A stretch of DNA of 64,000 bases from Alicyclobacillus acidocaldarius subsp. acidocaldarius Tc-4-1 (GCF_000219875.1 NC_017167.1:1423092-1487091), one strand, 5' to 3'; positions 43,403 through 53,353 are shown, counted from the first letter of the stretch. Numbers and translations are program-made. Notes: generated by a model not told the origin, from the sequence alone.

Positions 43403-45754
43403 ATGGTACACCCAACTGACACGTCGACAGGACTGATGGAGCGGACGAGTGAGGATGAACGCCGTGTGGGGCGCGCGAGCCATGCGCTAGAGGAATGGCG
43501 CGATCGCGTCAAGACCTTCACAGTGGAAAAGCGAGATGGGCGGATCGAGCCGCTGTCTCTGGACAAAATCTTCGCATTTTTAAAGCGCGGCTGCGAAGCG
43601 GCCGAGGGATGCGATCCGGAACGCCTGGCGGCGGACGTGTGGCCTCAGCTCCGGGACGGCATGCGGACGTCGGAGATTGCGCGCGTCGCGATTCAAGCGG
43701 CGGTGGAAAAGACGAGCGTCGCCGAACCCGGGTGGCAGTTTGTCGCGGCTCGGTTGTTGCTCTTCGATGCGTACAAGCAAGCGTCGCGCAATCGGGGTTA
43801 TCGTCATTTGGGTTACGGGGACTTTTATCAGTTGATTGTCGAGCTGGAGCGAATCGGGCGGTACGGCACGTACATACGACAGCACTACAGCGAGGACGAG
43901 ATCGCCGAACTGGCCGCCTACATCAAGCCGGAGCGAGATTACCTGTTTAACTACGTGGGTCTGAAGCAACTGCTGGATCGGTACACCATTCGCAATCTGG
44001 ACAACGAGATCATGGAACTGCCGCAAGAGTTGTTCATGGGCGTGTCCATGCACCTCGCCATGAAGGAAAAGGAGAAGGTCGCCTGGGCGAAGCGATTCTA
44101 CGACATGCTGTCCACGCTGCAGGCCACGGTGGCCACGCCCACACTGAGCAACGCGCGCAAACCGTTCCACCAGCTGAGCTCTTGCTTCATCGACATGCCA
44201 GAGGACGATCTCGTCAGCATCTACGCCACAGACGAAGCCTTCGCGCGCGTCTCGAAGTTCGGCGGCGGGATGGGCATCTACGTGGGCAAGATCCGGGCTC
44301 GCGGATCGGCCATCCGCAATCATCCGGGGGCGTCGGGCGGCGTGGTGCCTTGGATCCGCAACTTCAACAACACGGCTGTAAGCTGCAACCAACTCGGTAT
44401 GCGAGCCGGCGCGGCGGCCGTCTACCTCGACGTGTGGCACAAGGACATTCTGGACTTCCTGCAGCTGCGCACGAACAACGGCGACGAGCGGATGAAGGCG
44501 CACGACATCTTCCCGGGCGTGTGCATTCCGGACCTCTTCATGCGGCGCGTAGAGGAGCGCGGCATGTGGTACCTGTTCTGCCCGTACGAGGTCCGCAAGG
44601 TCATGGGCTTCTCGCTGGAAGACAGCTGGGGCGAAGAGTTCGAGCGGCGGTATCAGGCGTGCGTGGAGAATCCAAAGCTGCCGCGCGTGGAGATCCCGGC
44701 CATCGAAATCATGAAGCGGATCATGCAGTCCGCGTTCGAGACGGGAACGCCGTTCATCTTCTTCCGCGACACGGCCAATCGCCTCAACCCGAACAAGCAC
44801 GCGGGCATGGTCTACTGCAGCAACTTGTGCACGGAGATCATTCAAAATATGAGCCCGTCGCGCAGAATCGAAGAGACGGAAGAGGGCGGGATCATCACCA
44901 CGAAGACGGAGGCCGGTGATTTCGTCGTCTGCAACCTGTCCTCGCTGAACCTGGGGCGGTGCCGCGATCTCGACAGCATTCGCGAGACCGTGCGCCGGCA
45001 GATTCGCGCGATGGACAACGTGATCGACCTAAACCATTATCCGGTGCCCCAGGCCGCCGTCACAAACCGCAAGTATCGGGCGGTGGGCCTCGGCGTGAGC
45101 GGTTATCACCAATATCTCGCGGAGAAGGGCATCGCGTGGGAGTCGGAGGCCCACGTGAAACACGCCGACGAGCTGTTTGAGTGGATCAACTTCTTTGCCA
45201 TCGAGGCGTCCATGGAGCTGGCGCGCGAAAAGGGGCCGTATCCGCTGTTCGAAGGCTCCGATTGGCAAACCGGGCGGTACTTCGATCTGCGCGGGTACCG
45301 GACGCGCCCAGGTGGTCCAGACTGGGACGGCCTGCGCCGCAAGGTGGCCGAGTACGGCGTGCGCAACGCGTATCTGGTGGCCATTGCGCCGACCAGCAGT
45401 ACGAGCCTGATTGCGGGCAGCACGGCAGGCATCGATCCCGTGTACGCGCGCTTTTTCCTCGAGGAGAAGAAAAACGGCGTCGTACCTCAGACCGCGCCCA
45501 ATCTGAACGACAAGACGTTCTGGTACTACAAGGAGGCGCACACCATCGATCAGCGCTGGAGCATCGAAGCGTGCGCGGCACGGCAGCGGCACGCGGATCA
45601 GAGCCAATCGTTCAATCTGTACATCACGCCAGGCATCAGCGCACGGCAGTTCCTGGATCTTTACCTGTTGGCGTGGAAGCGAGGCCTGAAGACCGTGTAT
45701 TACGTCCGCAGCAAATCGGTGGAAGTTGAGGATTGCGTCGCGTGTACGTCATGA
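43403..45754 (+). CDS. nrdA: class I ribonucleoside-diphosphate reductase, large subunit
   Basis: Reduces ribonucleotides to deoxyribonucleotides with the NrdB radical. The 783-residue protein has an N-terminal ATP-cone (about 38-128), substrate-reducing Cys261 (LSSCFID) and Cys510 (VVCNLSS), radical-site N474/C476/E478 (SNLCTEI), radical-transfer Tyr766-Tyr767 (TVYYVR) and a C-terminal Cys pair 778/781. The ATP-cone and length indicate a NrdA-like type rather than the short NrdE usual in Bacilli. The ATG at 43403 is 8 bases from GGGGAG. Expression is under NrdR and the cobalamin riboswitch. Confidence 0.96.
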   Translation: MVHPTDTSTGLMERTSEDERRVGRASHALEEWRDRVKTFTVEKRDGRIEPLSLDKIFAFLKRGCEAAEGCDPERLAADVWPQLRDGMRTSEIARVAIQAAVEKTSVAEPGWQFVAARLLLFDAYKQASRNRGYRHLGYGDFYQLIVELERIGRYGTYIRQHYSEDEIAELAAYIKPERDYLFNYVGLKQLLDRYTIRNLDNEIMELPQELFMGVSMHLAMKEKEKVAWAKRFYDMLSTLQATVATPTLSNARKPFHQLSSCFIDMPEDDLVSIYATDEAFARVSKFGGGMGIYVGKIRARGSAIRNHPGASGGVVPWIRNFNNTAVSCNQLGMRAGAAAVYLDVWHKDILDFLQLRTNNGDERMKAHDIFPGVCIPDLFMRRVEERGMWYLFCPYEVRKVMGFSLEDSWGEEFERRYQACVENPKLPRVEIPAIEIMKRIMQSAFETGTPFIFFRDTANRLNPNKHAGMVYCSNLCTEIIQNMSPSRRIEETEEGGIITTKTEAGDFVVCNLSSLNLGRCRDLDSIRETVRRQIRAMDNVIDLNHYPVPQAAVTNRKYRAVGLGVSGYHQYLAEKGIAWESEAHVKHADELFEWINFFAIEASMELAREKGPYPLFEGSDWQTGRYFDLRGYRTRPGGPDWDGLRRKVAEYGVRNAYLVAIAPTSSTSLIAGSTAGIDPVYARFFLEEKKNGVVPQTAPNLNDKTFWYYKEAHTIDQRWSIEACAARQRHADQSQSFNLYITPGISARQFLDLYLLAWKRGLKTVYYVRSKSVEVEDCVACTS

Positions 45755-45812
45755 GGTCACCGGCAGGCGTTGCCGCGCACAGGCGGACGAGGATCGACAG
45801 GAGGATTAGGTC

Positions 45813-46850
45813 ATGCAACTGAAACGGACGAGGCTATTCAACGCAGAGGGCGATCGCGACTGGGGTAAGCGTCGAATTATCGGTGGGAATACCACCAACA
45901 TGATTGAGCTCAACAACATCAAGTACGAGTGGGCCTACAAGCTTTATCGGGCCATGATGAACAACTTCTGGATTCCAGAAGAAATCCCCTTGGCCGACGA
46001 CGCTCGCCAATACGATTTGCTGAGCGAGGACGAACGCAGGAGCTATAACAAGGTCCTGTCCTTTCTGATCTTCATGGACAGCCTGTTGACGCACAATCTA
46101 CCGAATATCAACGAGTACATCACCGCGCCCGAGGTCAACCTGTGCCTCACCGTACATGCCTTCCAGGAGGCGGTGCATTCGCAGTCCTACGGCTACGTGC
46201 TGGATTCCGTCGTCAACCCGGCGACGCGAGACCAGATCTACAACGAATGGCGAAATGATGACCACCTGCTTCGGCGAAATCAGTTCATTACGGACCTGTT
46301 CGAGGAATTCATCGAGAACCCGACAGACCGGAATTTGATGAAGACCATCGTTGCCAACTACATCCTGGAGGGCGTGTACTTCTACGCGGGGTTCGGCTTT
46401 TTCTTCGTGCTGGGGCGCCAGGGCAAGATGCTCGGAACGGTTTCGGAGATCAAATTCATTCAACGAGACGAGCTGACGCATCTCGCGATTTTCCGCAACC
46501 TGTATCACGAGATCATCCGCGAAAACCCAGGCATCGTCACGCCCGACATGGAAGAAGAGTTCGTAGAGATGATGCGCACGGCCGTGCAGCACGAAATCGC
46601 GTGGGGACAGTACGTGACGCAAGGGAAGATCGTGGGACTGACCGACGCGCTCATCGACGCGTACATCAAATATCTCGCGAATCTGCGACTTCAGTCGCTG
46701 AACTTGCCCGTCCTTTACCCGGAAATCAAAGAGCATCCGATGCCGTGGATGGACAGCTTCGCTGCCATCAACTCGCACAAGACCGACTTCTTCGAACAGC
46801 GCGTGACCAACTACACGAAAGCTGGCAATCTCAACTGGGACGACCTATAA
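45813..46850 (+). CDS. nrdB: class I ribonucleoside-diphosphate reductase, small subunit
   Basis: The 345-residue ferritin-like radical-generating subunit. All metal ligands are present: D89, E119, H122, E186, E220 and H223. The radical tyrosine is at Y126 (EAVHSQSY). The C-terminal tail NLNWDDL would dock into NrdA. No nrdI is found nearby, so a class Ib manganese system is less likely. GGAGG precedes the ATG, and it is 58 bases after nrdA in the same operon. Confidence 0.96.
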   Translation: MQLKRTRLFNAEGDRDWGKRRIIGGNTTNMIELNNIKYEWAYKLYRAMMNNFWIPEEIPLADDARQYDLLSEDERRSYNKVLSFLIFMDSLLTHNLPNINEYITAPEVNLCLTVHAFQEAVHSQSYGYVLDSVVNPATRDQIYNEWRNDDHLLRRNQFITDLFEEFIENPTDRNLMKTIVANYILEGVYFYAGFGFFFVLGRQGKMLGTVSEIKFIQRDELTHLAIFRNLYHEIIRENPGIVTPDMEEEFVEMMRTAVQHEIAWGQYVTQGKIVGLTDALIDAYIKYLANLRLQSLNLPVLYPEIKEHPMPWMDSFAAINSHKTDFFEQRVTNYTKAGNLNWDDL

Positions 46851-46863
46851 GAACTGCTTCGCG

Positions 46864-46888
46864 GGGCCGCCTGATGGCGGCTCTTTTT
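46864..46888 (+). terminator. terminator of nrdAB
   Basis: Stem GGCCGCC-TGAT-GGCGGCT is followed by CTTTTT, 14 bases after the nrdB stop. Confidence 0.9.
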
Positions 46889-46965
46889 CATCCGCATGTC
46901 TGTGACGGTTCCGGGAAACCTTTGGTTGAAAAGCCCTTGGCTCGTCCTCCAGCACATCGCCGCAA

Positions 46966-46993
46966 TTGCTTTTTTACGGCACCAGATTACAAT
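46966..46993 (+). promoter_or_regulatory. sigma-A promoter of kimA
   Basis: TTGCTT (46966-46971), a 16-base spacer and TACAAT (46988-46993). The leader to the ATG is only about 70 bases, too short for the c-di-AMP (ydaO) riboswitch that precedes this gene in Bacillus. Confidence 0.5.
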
Positions 46994-47071
46994 AAATCAC
47001 GTCTGACGACATCCTCGTGTCCTAATGGTTTGCGATGAAATCCGTCGAGAAATGAGGAGCGCTTCCGTATC

Positions 47072-48982
47072 ATGCGTGGACATGACTGGTCCTGGTTGCA
47101 TCCTGTCATTATCTGTGTCATCATCGCTGCGGTCGCCTATGCCATGTTTAACTTCGGCAGCGTGAAGCGGCTCGTGGTCGGCAAGCCGATGCGGACGCGC
47201 GATCTCCGCGAATCTCGCAACTTACTCGTCTGGTGGATGGCGCTGCCGGTGCTCTCCGCAGACCTGTACTCGTCGGTCGCGTACGGGCCGGAGGCGGGCA
47301 TCACGGAACTGGCTGGCCTGGGGGAGAACGCGAAGTGGTTGATTCTGCCCATCACGGCCATGACGGTTCTGTTGCTGATCATTCTCATCACGTCTTATAT
47401 CATGGGCGTGATTGCCTATCCGAACGGCGGCGGAGCGTACGCCATCAGCAAGGACAATTTCCAGCGTGCATGGGTTCCGCTGCTGGCGGCGAGCGCTTTG
47501 ATGGTCGACTACGTGCTCACTGTCGCGGTGTCCGTCGCCTCGGGCATTCAGAACCTGGCGTCGTCGTATCCCGTTTTGCAAGGGCACGAGACATCGCTCT
47601 CGCTCTTGTGCGTGCTCATCATCCTGCTCGTCAACCTGCGCGGCATTTCAGAGTCGTCCAAGGTGTTCGCGTATCCGACGTACGTGTTCATGGCGTGCAT
47701 GTTGGTGATGATTGGTGTCGGCTTCTGGGATGAGCTCCGCCATGGCTTTGTTCAGCCGCACACGCCGCCATTCGGCGTCGTGCCGCAGGGGCTGACCCTG
47801 ATGCTGCTGCTCAAGGCGTTCAGTTCGGCTTGCTCGGCTCTGACGGGTGTCGAAACGATTTCGAACGCCGTCCCTATTTTTCGCGAGGGCAAGAACGGCG
47901 CCATCAAGGCATACATCGCCCTCGGCCTCGTGACGGGCGTCACGCTGCTCGGCTTCGCGTATCACCTGTACGTGAGAGGGATCAGCGTCAATCCGAACAA
48001 CACGATGCTGTCTCAGTTGGCAGAAAGCTATTTCGGCCACGGCTTCATGTATCAATTCATCATGTGGAGCACGCTCGTCGTGCTGATCCTGGCCGCCAAC
48101 TCGACCTTCACCGGCTTTCCGCAAGTGGCCGCCCTGCTCGCGACGGACGGGTATTTGCCCAGGGCACTTCGGCTGCGCGGCGACAGGCTGGGTTACTCGA
48201 ACGGCATGATTGTGCTTGCGGCCCTGGCGTCGTTGTTGATCGAGGTCTTTCACGCGCAGACGAACAACCTGATTCCGCTCTATGCCATCGGCGTGTTCGT
48301 GGCGTTCACGGTGGCCCAACTGGGCCTCATCAAAAGGTGGGCGCGGGTCAAGGGGCGTCTGTGGCGCCTGAAGGCGGGCATCAACGCGTTTGGCGCGTTC
48401 ATCACGGCTCTGGTGTCGGTCATCTTCGCGGTGACCAAGTTCACGAGCGGCGCTTGGATTGTTTTGGTTGTTATCCCGCTCATGATTTATCTGGCCATGA
48501 AGGTGCACAGGCATTATCAGGACGTCGCGGACGAGCTTCGCATCGATCTCAAGGTGGACCGCCCGCAACAACATCGCATCGTCTCTGTGGTCCTCGTTTC
48601 TGGCATTCACCGCGTGGTGCTCGACACGATTTCGTTTGCCATGAGTTCGACGCCGAACGTGCTCGCGCTGTACATCGGTTTCGACGACGAGTCCATTGAA
48701 AAGATGGAGGAGAAGTGGGAAGCGTGGGGCAATCCATGCCGGCTGGTGACGGTGAAGAGCGAATACCGCTCTCTGTTGCAGCCCTTGTCGAAGTTCATCC
48801 GGCGCCTTGAGACGTATGAAGGCGGCAAACCGGACCACATTCAGCTCTTCATCGCGCAATTCGTGCCCAAAAAGTGGTGGCACAATCTGCTTCACAACCA
48901 GACGTCTTTGCTCATTCGCGCGTGGATGTTGCGGCACAAGGATGTGGTTGTGACGACGGTGCCGTATCACCTGAAGAAGTGA
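47072..48982 (+). CDS. kimA: KimA-type potassium importer (APC superfamily)
   Basis: A 636-residue proton-coupled K+ importer like Bacillus KimA (YdaO). About twelve helices contain ADLYSSVAYGPEAGI, AYPNGGGAYAISKDN, LLVNLRGISES, LLKAFSSACSALTGVETISN and ANSTFTGFPQVAALLA. The C-terminal cytoplasmic domain (from about 490) ends RHKDVVVTTVPYHLKK, as in KimA. The family is inhibited by c-di-AMP. GAGGAG lies 13 bases before the ATG. It is followed closely by the FUSC gene, with which it may be co-transcribed. Confidence 0.88.
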   Translation: MRGHDWSWLHPVIICVIIAAVAYAMFNFGSVKRLVVGKPMRTRDLRESRNLLVWWMALPVLSADLYSSVAYGPEAGITELAGLGENAKWLILPITAMTVLLLIILITSYIMGVIAYPNGGGAYAISKDNFQRAWVPLLAASALMVDYVLTVAVSVASGIQNLASSYPVLQGHETSLSLLCVLIILLVNLRGISESSKVFAYPTYVFMACMLVMIGVGFWDELRHGFVQPHTPPFGVVPQGLTLMLLLKAFSSACSALTGVETISNAVPIFREGKNGAIKAYIALGLVTGVTLLGFAYHLYVRGISVNPNNTMLSQLAESYFGHGFMYQFIMWSTLVVLILAANSTFTGFPQVAALLATDGYLPRALRLRGDRLGYSNGMIVLAALASLLIEVFHAQTNNLIPLYAIGVFVAFTVAQLGLIKRWARVKGRLWRLKAGINAFGAFITALVSVIFAVTKFTSGAWIVLVVIPLMIYLAMKVHRHYQDVADELRIDLKVDRPQQHRIVSVVLVSGIHRVVLDTISFAMSSTPNVLALYIGFDDESIEKMEEKWEAWGNPCRLVTVKSEYRSLLQPLSKFIRRLETYEGGKPDHIQLFIAQFVPKKWWHNLLHNQTSLLIRAWMLRHKDVVVTTVPYHLKK

Positions 48983-49051
48983 CGCGTTGGGCCGCGCCCC
49001 TCACATGGTGGCTGCGGCCCGCTTTGCCGAGCGAAGGAAGAGGGGGTCCAT

Positions 49052-51196
49052 TTGATTCGCAGGCGGACGTGGCGAACGCTGCACAGCGTGCTCGAGCGAG
49101 ACCGCACGTCTCTGCGCGTGCTCCCGGGCCTGCGCAACGGTGTCGGAATCCTCATCCCGCTCGTGTGGGGACTCCAGTCGGGGCATCTGCTGTCCGGCAT
49201 AGGCGTCGCCGTTGGCGCGTTGGTCGCCGGGTTTGCGGGCAACACGGGAACTGCGCGACGCCGCCTGCGCACCATGATGTTCGCCACGGCGTGGATGAGC
49301 GTCACCACATTCGTCGGCGCTTTGGCCGGTCATCGCGCATGGCTCATCGTATCCGTAGCCGCGTTGAGCAGCTGGCTGGCAGGCATGATGCTCGGCGTCA
49401 GCCAACCGAGCGGACAGGTAGGGCTCCTCGCCACCAATGCGCTCATCCTCATCTCCACAAGCCCGCAGTCGATGTCCGGCGCGCTGTACCGCGCGTGTCT
49501 CGTCGCATGCGGCGGGTTGCTGCAAACCACCCTCATGTTAGCGGTCGATCTCGTCAGCCCTCAAAGCGCCGAAGCTCAGTCCGTTTCCAACGTGTATCGG
49601 AAGCTCGGCGCCTACGCCGCGTCCCCTTCGCGCCAGTCGGACCTCGAGTTGGCCGCGTCGCTCGTCGAGGCGAACGATCTGCTCCGCGACTCGTATATGC
49701 CGAAGCGACATCGTTCCCGCCTCTACCGACTCCTCGATGGCGCAGAACAAATTCGCATGTACGTCGTGGCGCTCGCCGAGATCGCGCGAGGCAGGGCGTA
49801 CGCGCAGGAATTGGGTGACACCGCATTCGCCAGAGACATCTTGCGGCAGTGCGCGCCGATTTTTTCCGCCCTGGGCGATCACGTGTGGCTCATTGCTCAG
49901 GGAGACCAGCGGGCTCAACCGCTGATGTACATCCTGGAGCGAGCATCTGAAGAACTATCTTCCATCGCGCATGCGGCTCAGGGCGTCGAGCGCAAGGAAG
50001 AGACGGCGGCGCACGTCGAGGCTGTGGCGCGCTCGCTGATGGCTCTCAGGGCCGATCTCGTCCAACCGGGCGCGCTCACCTTGCCATCCGAAGCACTCGA
50101 GTCGGCCGCTTCGAAGATCAAGCAGGCCTGGCAGGCACTGAAGAGCCACCTGACGTGGGACTCCGCCATCTTTCGCCACGCGATGCGCGTCGCCATCGCC
50201 GTGGGCATCGGCGAAACGCTGGCCAAAGCGTTGCCCTGGCCGCACGGGTACTGGGTGCCGCTCACGGCGAATATCATTCTCCGCCCGGACTTCACAAGCA
50301 CATTCACGCGGGGTATCGCGCGCGTGCTCGGGACGATGGCGGGGCTTCTGCTCGCGACCCTGCTGCTGACGGCCGTGCCGGACCGGACGGGGGTGTTTGC
50401 GAGCGCGTGCGTCGTGGTCTTCGGATCACTCATGTACATGTGGGTGACGTACAATTACGCGCTCTTCAGCTGTGCGCTGACCGCGCTGATGGTCGTGTTG
50501 CTGTCCATCTTCGAGCAACAGGCACCAATTCCCACGATGGCGGACCGGATGCTTGCGACACTCGCCGGCAGCGCGCTTGCCGTTTTCATCTACTTGATGT
50601 GGCCGACCTGGCAGCACGAGCAGGTGAACCGCGCGCTCGCGCAGGCCGTCGAGCGGGAACGAGACTACTTTCGCGGCGTCTTACGCGTGTTCGCAGAGGG
50701 AGGCAAAGGATCGCCGCGCAGGCTCGCGCGCGAGCGCCAGGCGGTGCGCGTATCGAGGACGAACGCAGCCGCGGCCGTCCGCCAGGTGCTGGCGGAACCC
50801 GTTGCACCGCCCATGAGCGCGCACATCATGGTCGCCATTTTGGTCGGCATGCACCGCTTTTCGGACACTTTGTTGTCGCTCGAGGCGTACACGTGGGAGG
50901 GACGTGCAGCGCGGTCCTTGACGCAGGAGGAAGAGGAAATCGCGCGGTGGGTCGATCGCGCCTTGTCCTCACTGGCGGACGGACTGCGACGTGGAGCAGG
51001 GGACATGGTGATTGATCCGACGGGTGAACTGTGGCACCAAGCGCGCGTTCGCAGCCACGTCGAGACGATGGAGGTGAACTGGCGCGCGTTGGACGTGATC
51101 GCCCGGGCGGTGGTTCGCCTCTACAACGTGATTCAGACACTAGCTCGTGTGACGCATGAGATCGATGCCGATCCGCCGCAGTCCTCGCCGTCCTAG
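49052..51196 (+). CDS. FUSC-family membrane protein (aromatic acid exporter-like)
   Basis: A 714-residue protein with two bundles of about six helices (about 25-170 and 375-520) separated and followed by helical cytoplasmic regions. This is the layout of the FUSC/YccS/AaeB family of putative exporters. HGYWVPLTANIILRPDF followed by GTMAGLLLATLLL is the FUSC landmark of the second bundle. The TTG start follows GGGGGT. Substrate is unknown; export of aromatic or organic acids is the usual guess and would be useful to an acidophile. Confidence 0.78.
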   Translation: MIRRRTWRTLHSVLERDRTSLRVLPGLRNGVGILIPLVWGLQSGHLLSGIGVAVGALVAGFAGNTGTARRRLRTMMFATAWMSVTTFVGALAGHRAWLIVSVAALSSWLAGMMLGVSQPSGQVGLLATNALILISTSPQSMSGALYRACLVACGGLLQTTLMLAVDLVSPQSAEAQSVSNVYRKLGAYAASPSRQSDLELAASLVEANDLLRDSYMPKRHRSRLYRLLDGAEQIRMYVVALAEIARGRAYAQELGDTAFARDILRQCAPIFSALGDHVWLIAQGDQRAQPLMYILERASEELSSIAHAAQGVERKEETAAHVEAVARSLMALRADLVQPGALTLPSEALESAASKIKQAWQALKSHLTWDSAIFRHAMRVAIAVGIGETLAKALPWPHGYWVPLTANIILRPDFTSTFTRGIARVLGTMAGLLLATLLLTAVPDRTGVFASACVVVFGSLMYMWVTYNYALFSCALTALMVVLLSIFEQQAPIPTMADRMLATLAGSALAVFIYLMWPTWQHEQVNRALAQAVERERDYFRGVLRVFAEGGKGSPRRLARERQAVRVSRTNAAAAVRQVLAEPVAPPMSAHIMVAILVGMHRFSDTLLSLEAYTWEGRAARSLTQEEEEIARWVDRALSSLADGLRRGAGDMVIDPTGELWHQARVRSHVETMEVNWRALDVIARAVVRLYNVIQTLARVTHEIDADPPQSSPS

Positions 51197-51327
51197 TGCC
51201 GCGATCGCTCGGAGCGCTTCGTTTCGGTACAATAGACGCGAGAGAATCGCGCGCGGCCCGGCGTTGAACGGAGTCGCGTTGTCCTTCGTCTATAACGCCG
51301 GAAACCAGGATGCAGGGAGGGACAGCG

Positions 51328-52344
51328 TTGGATCGGAGACCTCATCGGACCGCCCGCATTCAAGAGTCGAAGACCAAGGACAAGCCGAGACGCCGCGGCG
51401 GATGGCTAGGCGTGTTGATAGCCACGGCGCTGTATGCGTTCGTGTCGGCGTCACTCTTGGTCTTCCACGGGCCCTTTCCTGCGCTGCGCACCTACGTGAT
51501 CGACACGCTGGATGAGACGCGGCACGGGTATCTACTTCGCCCGCTGTCGCTTTTCACGCTTCCTGAGTCGGTCATCGCGGACCACGCCTTGAGCGGCAGC
51601 CTTGTGTCGGACACGCTGCCCATCTCCGACATTGTGACCCGCGACTTCAACGATGCAGACAACTCGATGCACCTCTATACCTATCACGGCAACACGTTCA
51701 CGGCCTACATTCTTGTTGTGGACAACCCGAAGCGCGTGCGGGTTGCGGTGACGAAATATCTCGGCGAGCGCGGGGAGACGGTGCCGCAGCTCGTCCAGGA
51801 CGCGGGCGCCGTGGCCGGCATCAACGGCGGCGCGTTTGCGGACAACAATCAGCAGGGTACCGGCGCTCAACCCCTCGGCATCACGATCGTCGACGGACGC
51901 GTCATCACAGGGGCAAACAGCACGGCCAAGTATCCCGAAATCGGGTTTACGAGCGGCGGCCAGATGATCGCTGGCGATTACTCTCTGGCCGATCTCGAGA
52001 AGCTGCATGTCACAGAGGCCCTCAGTTTCGGCCCGGTGCTCGTGTTGAACGGGCAGCCTGTAGAGGTTCCGGATCAGGGGCTCAATCCGCGCACCGCCAT
52101 CGGGCAAACGGCCGACGGGAAGGTGATTATGGTGGTGACGGACGGGCGAGGGCAATTTGGTCACCTCGGCGCTTCCATGTCGGACATCACGGCCATCATG
52201 CTCCAGTATCACGCCGTGATCGCAGCGGATTTGGACGGCGGATCGTCCACGACCATGGTGTACAACGGGCGCATGGTCAACACGCCCGTGGACCTCACGG
52301 GCCCGCGCAGCGTGGCGACGGCATTTGTCGTCATGCCGAATTGA
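51328..52344 (+). CDS. membrane-anchored phosphodiester glycosidase-like protein (NAGPA domain)
   Basis: A 338-residue protein: basic N-terminus, one membrane anchor (about 27-47), and an extracytoplasmic NAGPA/YoaR-type domain with VAGINGGAFADNN, NPRTAIGQTADGKVIMVVTDGR and the metal-site region AADLDGGSSTTMVYNG. The family may remove exposed phosphodiester-linked sugars from cell-wall polymers. TTG at 51328 lies 6 bases after GGGAGGG; an ATG six codons upstream would overlap that site. It pairs with the next gene (19-base gap). Confidence 0.85.
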   Translation: MDRRPHRTARIQESKTKDKPRRRGGWLGVLIATALYAFVSASLLVFHGPFPALRTYVIDTLDETRHGYLLRPLSLFTLPESVIADHALSGSLVSDTLPISDIVTRDFNDADNSMHLYTYHGNTFTAYILVVDNPKRVRVAVTKYLGERGETVPQLVQDAGAVAGINGGAFADNNQQGTGAQPLGITIVDGRVITGANSTAKYPEIGFTSGGQMIAGDYSLADLEKLHVTEALSFGPVLVLNGQPVEVPDQGLNPRTAIGQTADGKVIMVVTDGRGQFGHLGASMSDITAIMLQYHAVIAADLDGGSSTTMVYNGRMVNTPVDLTGPRSVATAFVVMPN

Positions 52345-52363
52345 GCGATGGGGAGGGAAGCCG

Positions 52364-53353
52364 ATGATCCAAATGGAACAGAAGCCCAGAGGCAGGCGGG
52401 TGGGGCGCCGTTTCCTCGCGCTGGCGGCTCTCTGCACCGCGTGTGAATCGCTCTTCTTCTACCATCTCAACCATCTCCTCGTCTCCCAGCAAACGGCCTC
52501 TCAGCGCGAGATCCAGGCCGCTTTGCATCGCCGAGCGCAGCTGGAACTTCTGCAGCTCAAACGCGAGTACGAGGGCGTCACCGTTTCGCCGAACGGCGAA
52601 TATGCCACCTACGTCACATCGGATTCGAGTGGGTGGGATACCGTTCACGTGGTGCAATTGGAGACGGGGGCGCAGGTCAGCGAAGCGACCGACTTGTACC
52701 CGGTGCAATATGTGGACTGGCTCGGCAACGCCGAGGTGTTTGTGGGGGAGGAGCGCTCGCCTGGCAACTTGGAACTGAACACATTTTACGTGTCGAATGG
52801 GCTCCAGGCCGACGAGACCGCCGCAAGCGTGCCCGTGTTTTCCAACTTGTCGCCAGATGCGCGGATTGTGAAAGTGACGTACAGCACGGCGACAAACGAC
52901 ATCTTTGTGCTCATCGAAGCGGACGGATCGAGTGAGGTCTACCACGTGGGCACCATGGAGACCGTTCAGCCGGTCACCGTACCGGCTGGTTATATCAAGA
53001 ATATCGCGATGACCGAGACCGGAGATAACCTGTACCTCGAGATCAATCAAGGCGGCCAGTGGAACGTCGTTCGCCTCTACCAGACCCCTGAGACGAGCAG
53101 CTATACGCCTGAGTTTCAAATGGACTGGCAACTCGTGAAGTCCAATGCGGCGCTCCTCGGCGTCGTCGGCAACACGCTCTACTACGGCACGGTCAACGCC
53201 GACGGTTTGGTGACGGCCGTGTATCGCCAGACCTCAGACGGCGATCAACTGGTCCGGCAGCTCGCACAACCGGCTCTCGCGAGCGACATCGCCATCTCGT
53301 CGTCGGGTTCCATTGCCCTCAATCCGCCGGCCATGACGAATGTCGAGGTGTGA
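52364..53353 (+). CDS. membrane-anchored propeller-like protein of unknown function
   Basis: A 329-residue protein with a basic N-terminus (EQKPRGRRVGRRF), one membrane helix (about 18-38), a coiled helical linker (about 45-70), and a long beta-rich region with TolB/WD-like repeats (GVTVSPNGEYATYVTSDSSG, NLSPDARIVKVTYS, DIAISSSGSIALN). I recognise no named family. GGGAGGGAAG precedes the ATG. It follows the phosphodiester glycosidase gene closely, suggesting a joint envelope function. Confidence 0.7.
   Translation: MIQMEQKPRGRRVGRRFLALAALCTACESLFFYHLNHLLVSQQTASQREIQAALHRRAQLELLQLKREYEGVTVSPNGEYATYVTSDSSGWDTVHVVQLETGAQVSEATDLYPVQYVDWLGNAEVFVGEERSPGNLELNTFYVSNGLQADETAASVPVFSNLSPDARIVKVTYSTATNDIFVLIEADGSSEVYHVGTMETVQPVTVPAGYIKNIAMTETGDNLYLEINQGGQWNVVRLYQTPETSSYTPEFQMDWQLVKSNAALLGVVGNTLYYGTVNADGLVTAVYRQTSDGDQLVRQLAQPALASDIAISSSGSIALNPPAMTNVEV

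Noticed and set aside
46889-47071. c-di-AMP (ydaO) riboswitch before kimA
   Set aside because: No conserved ydaO elements are visible and the promoter lies only about 70 bases from the start codon.
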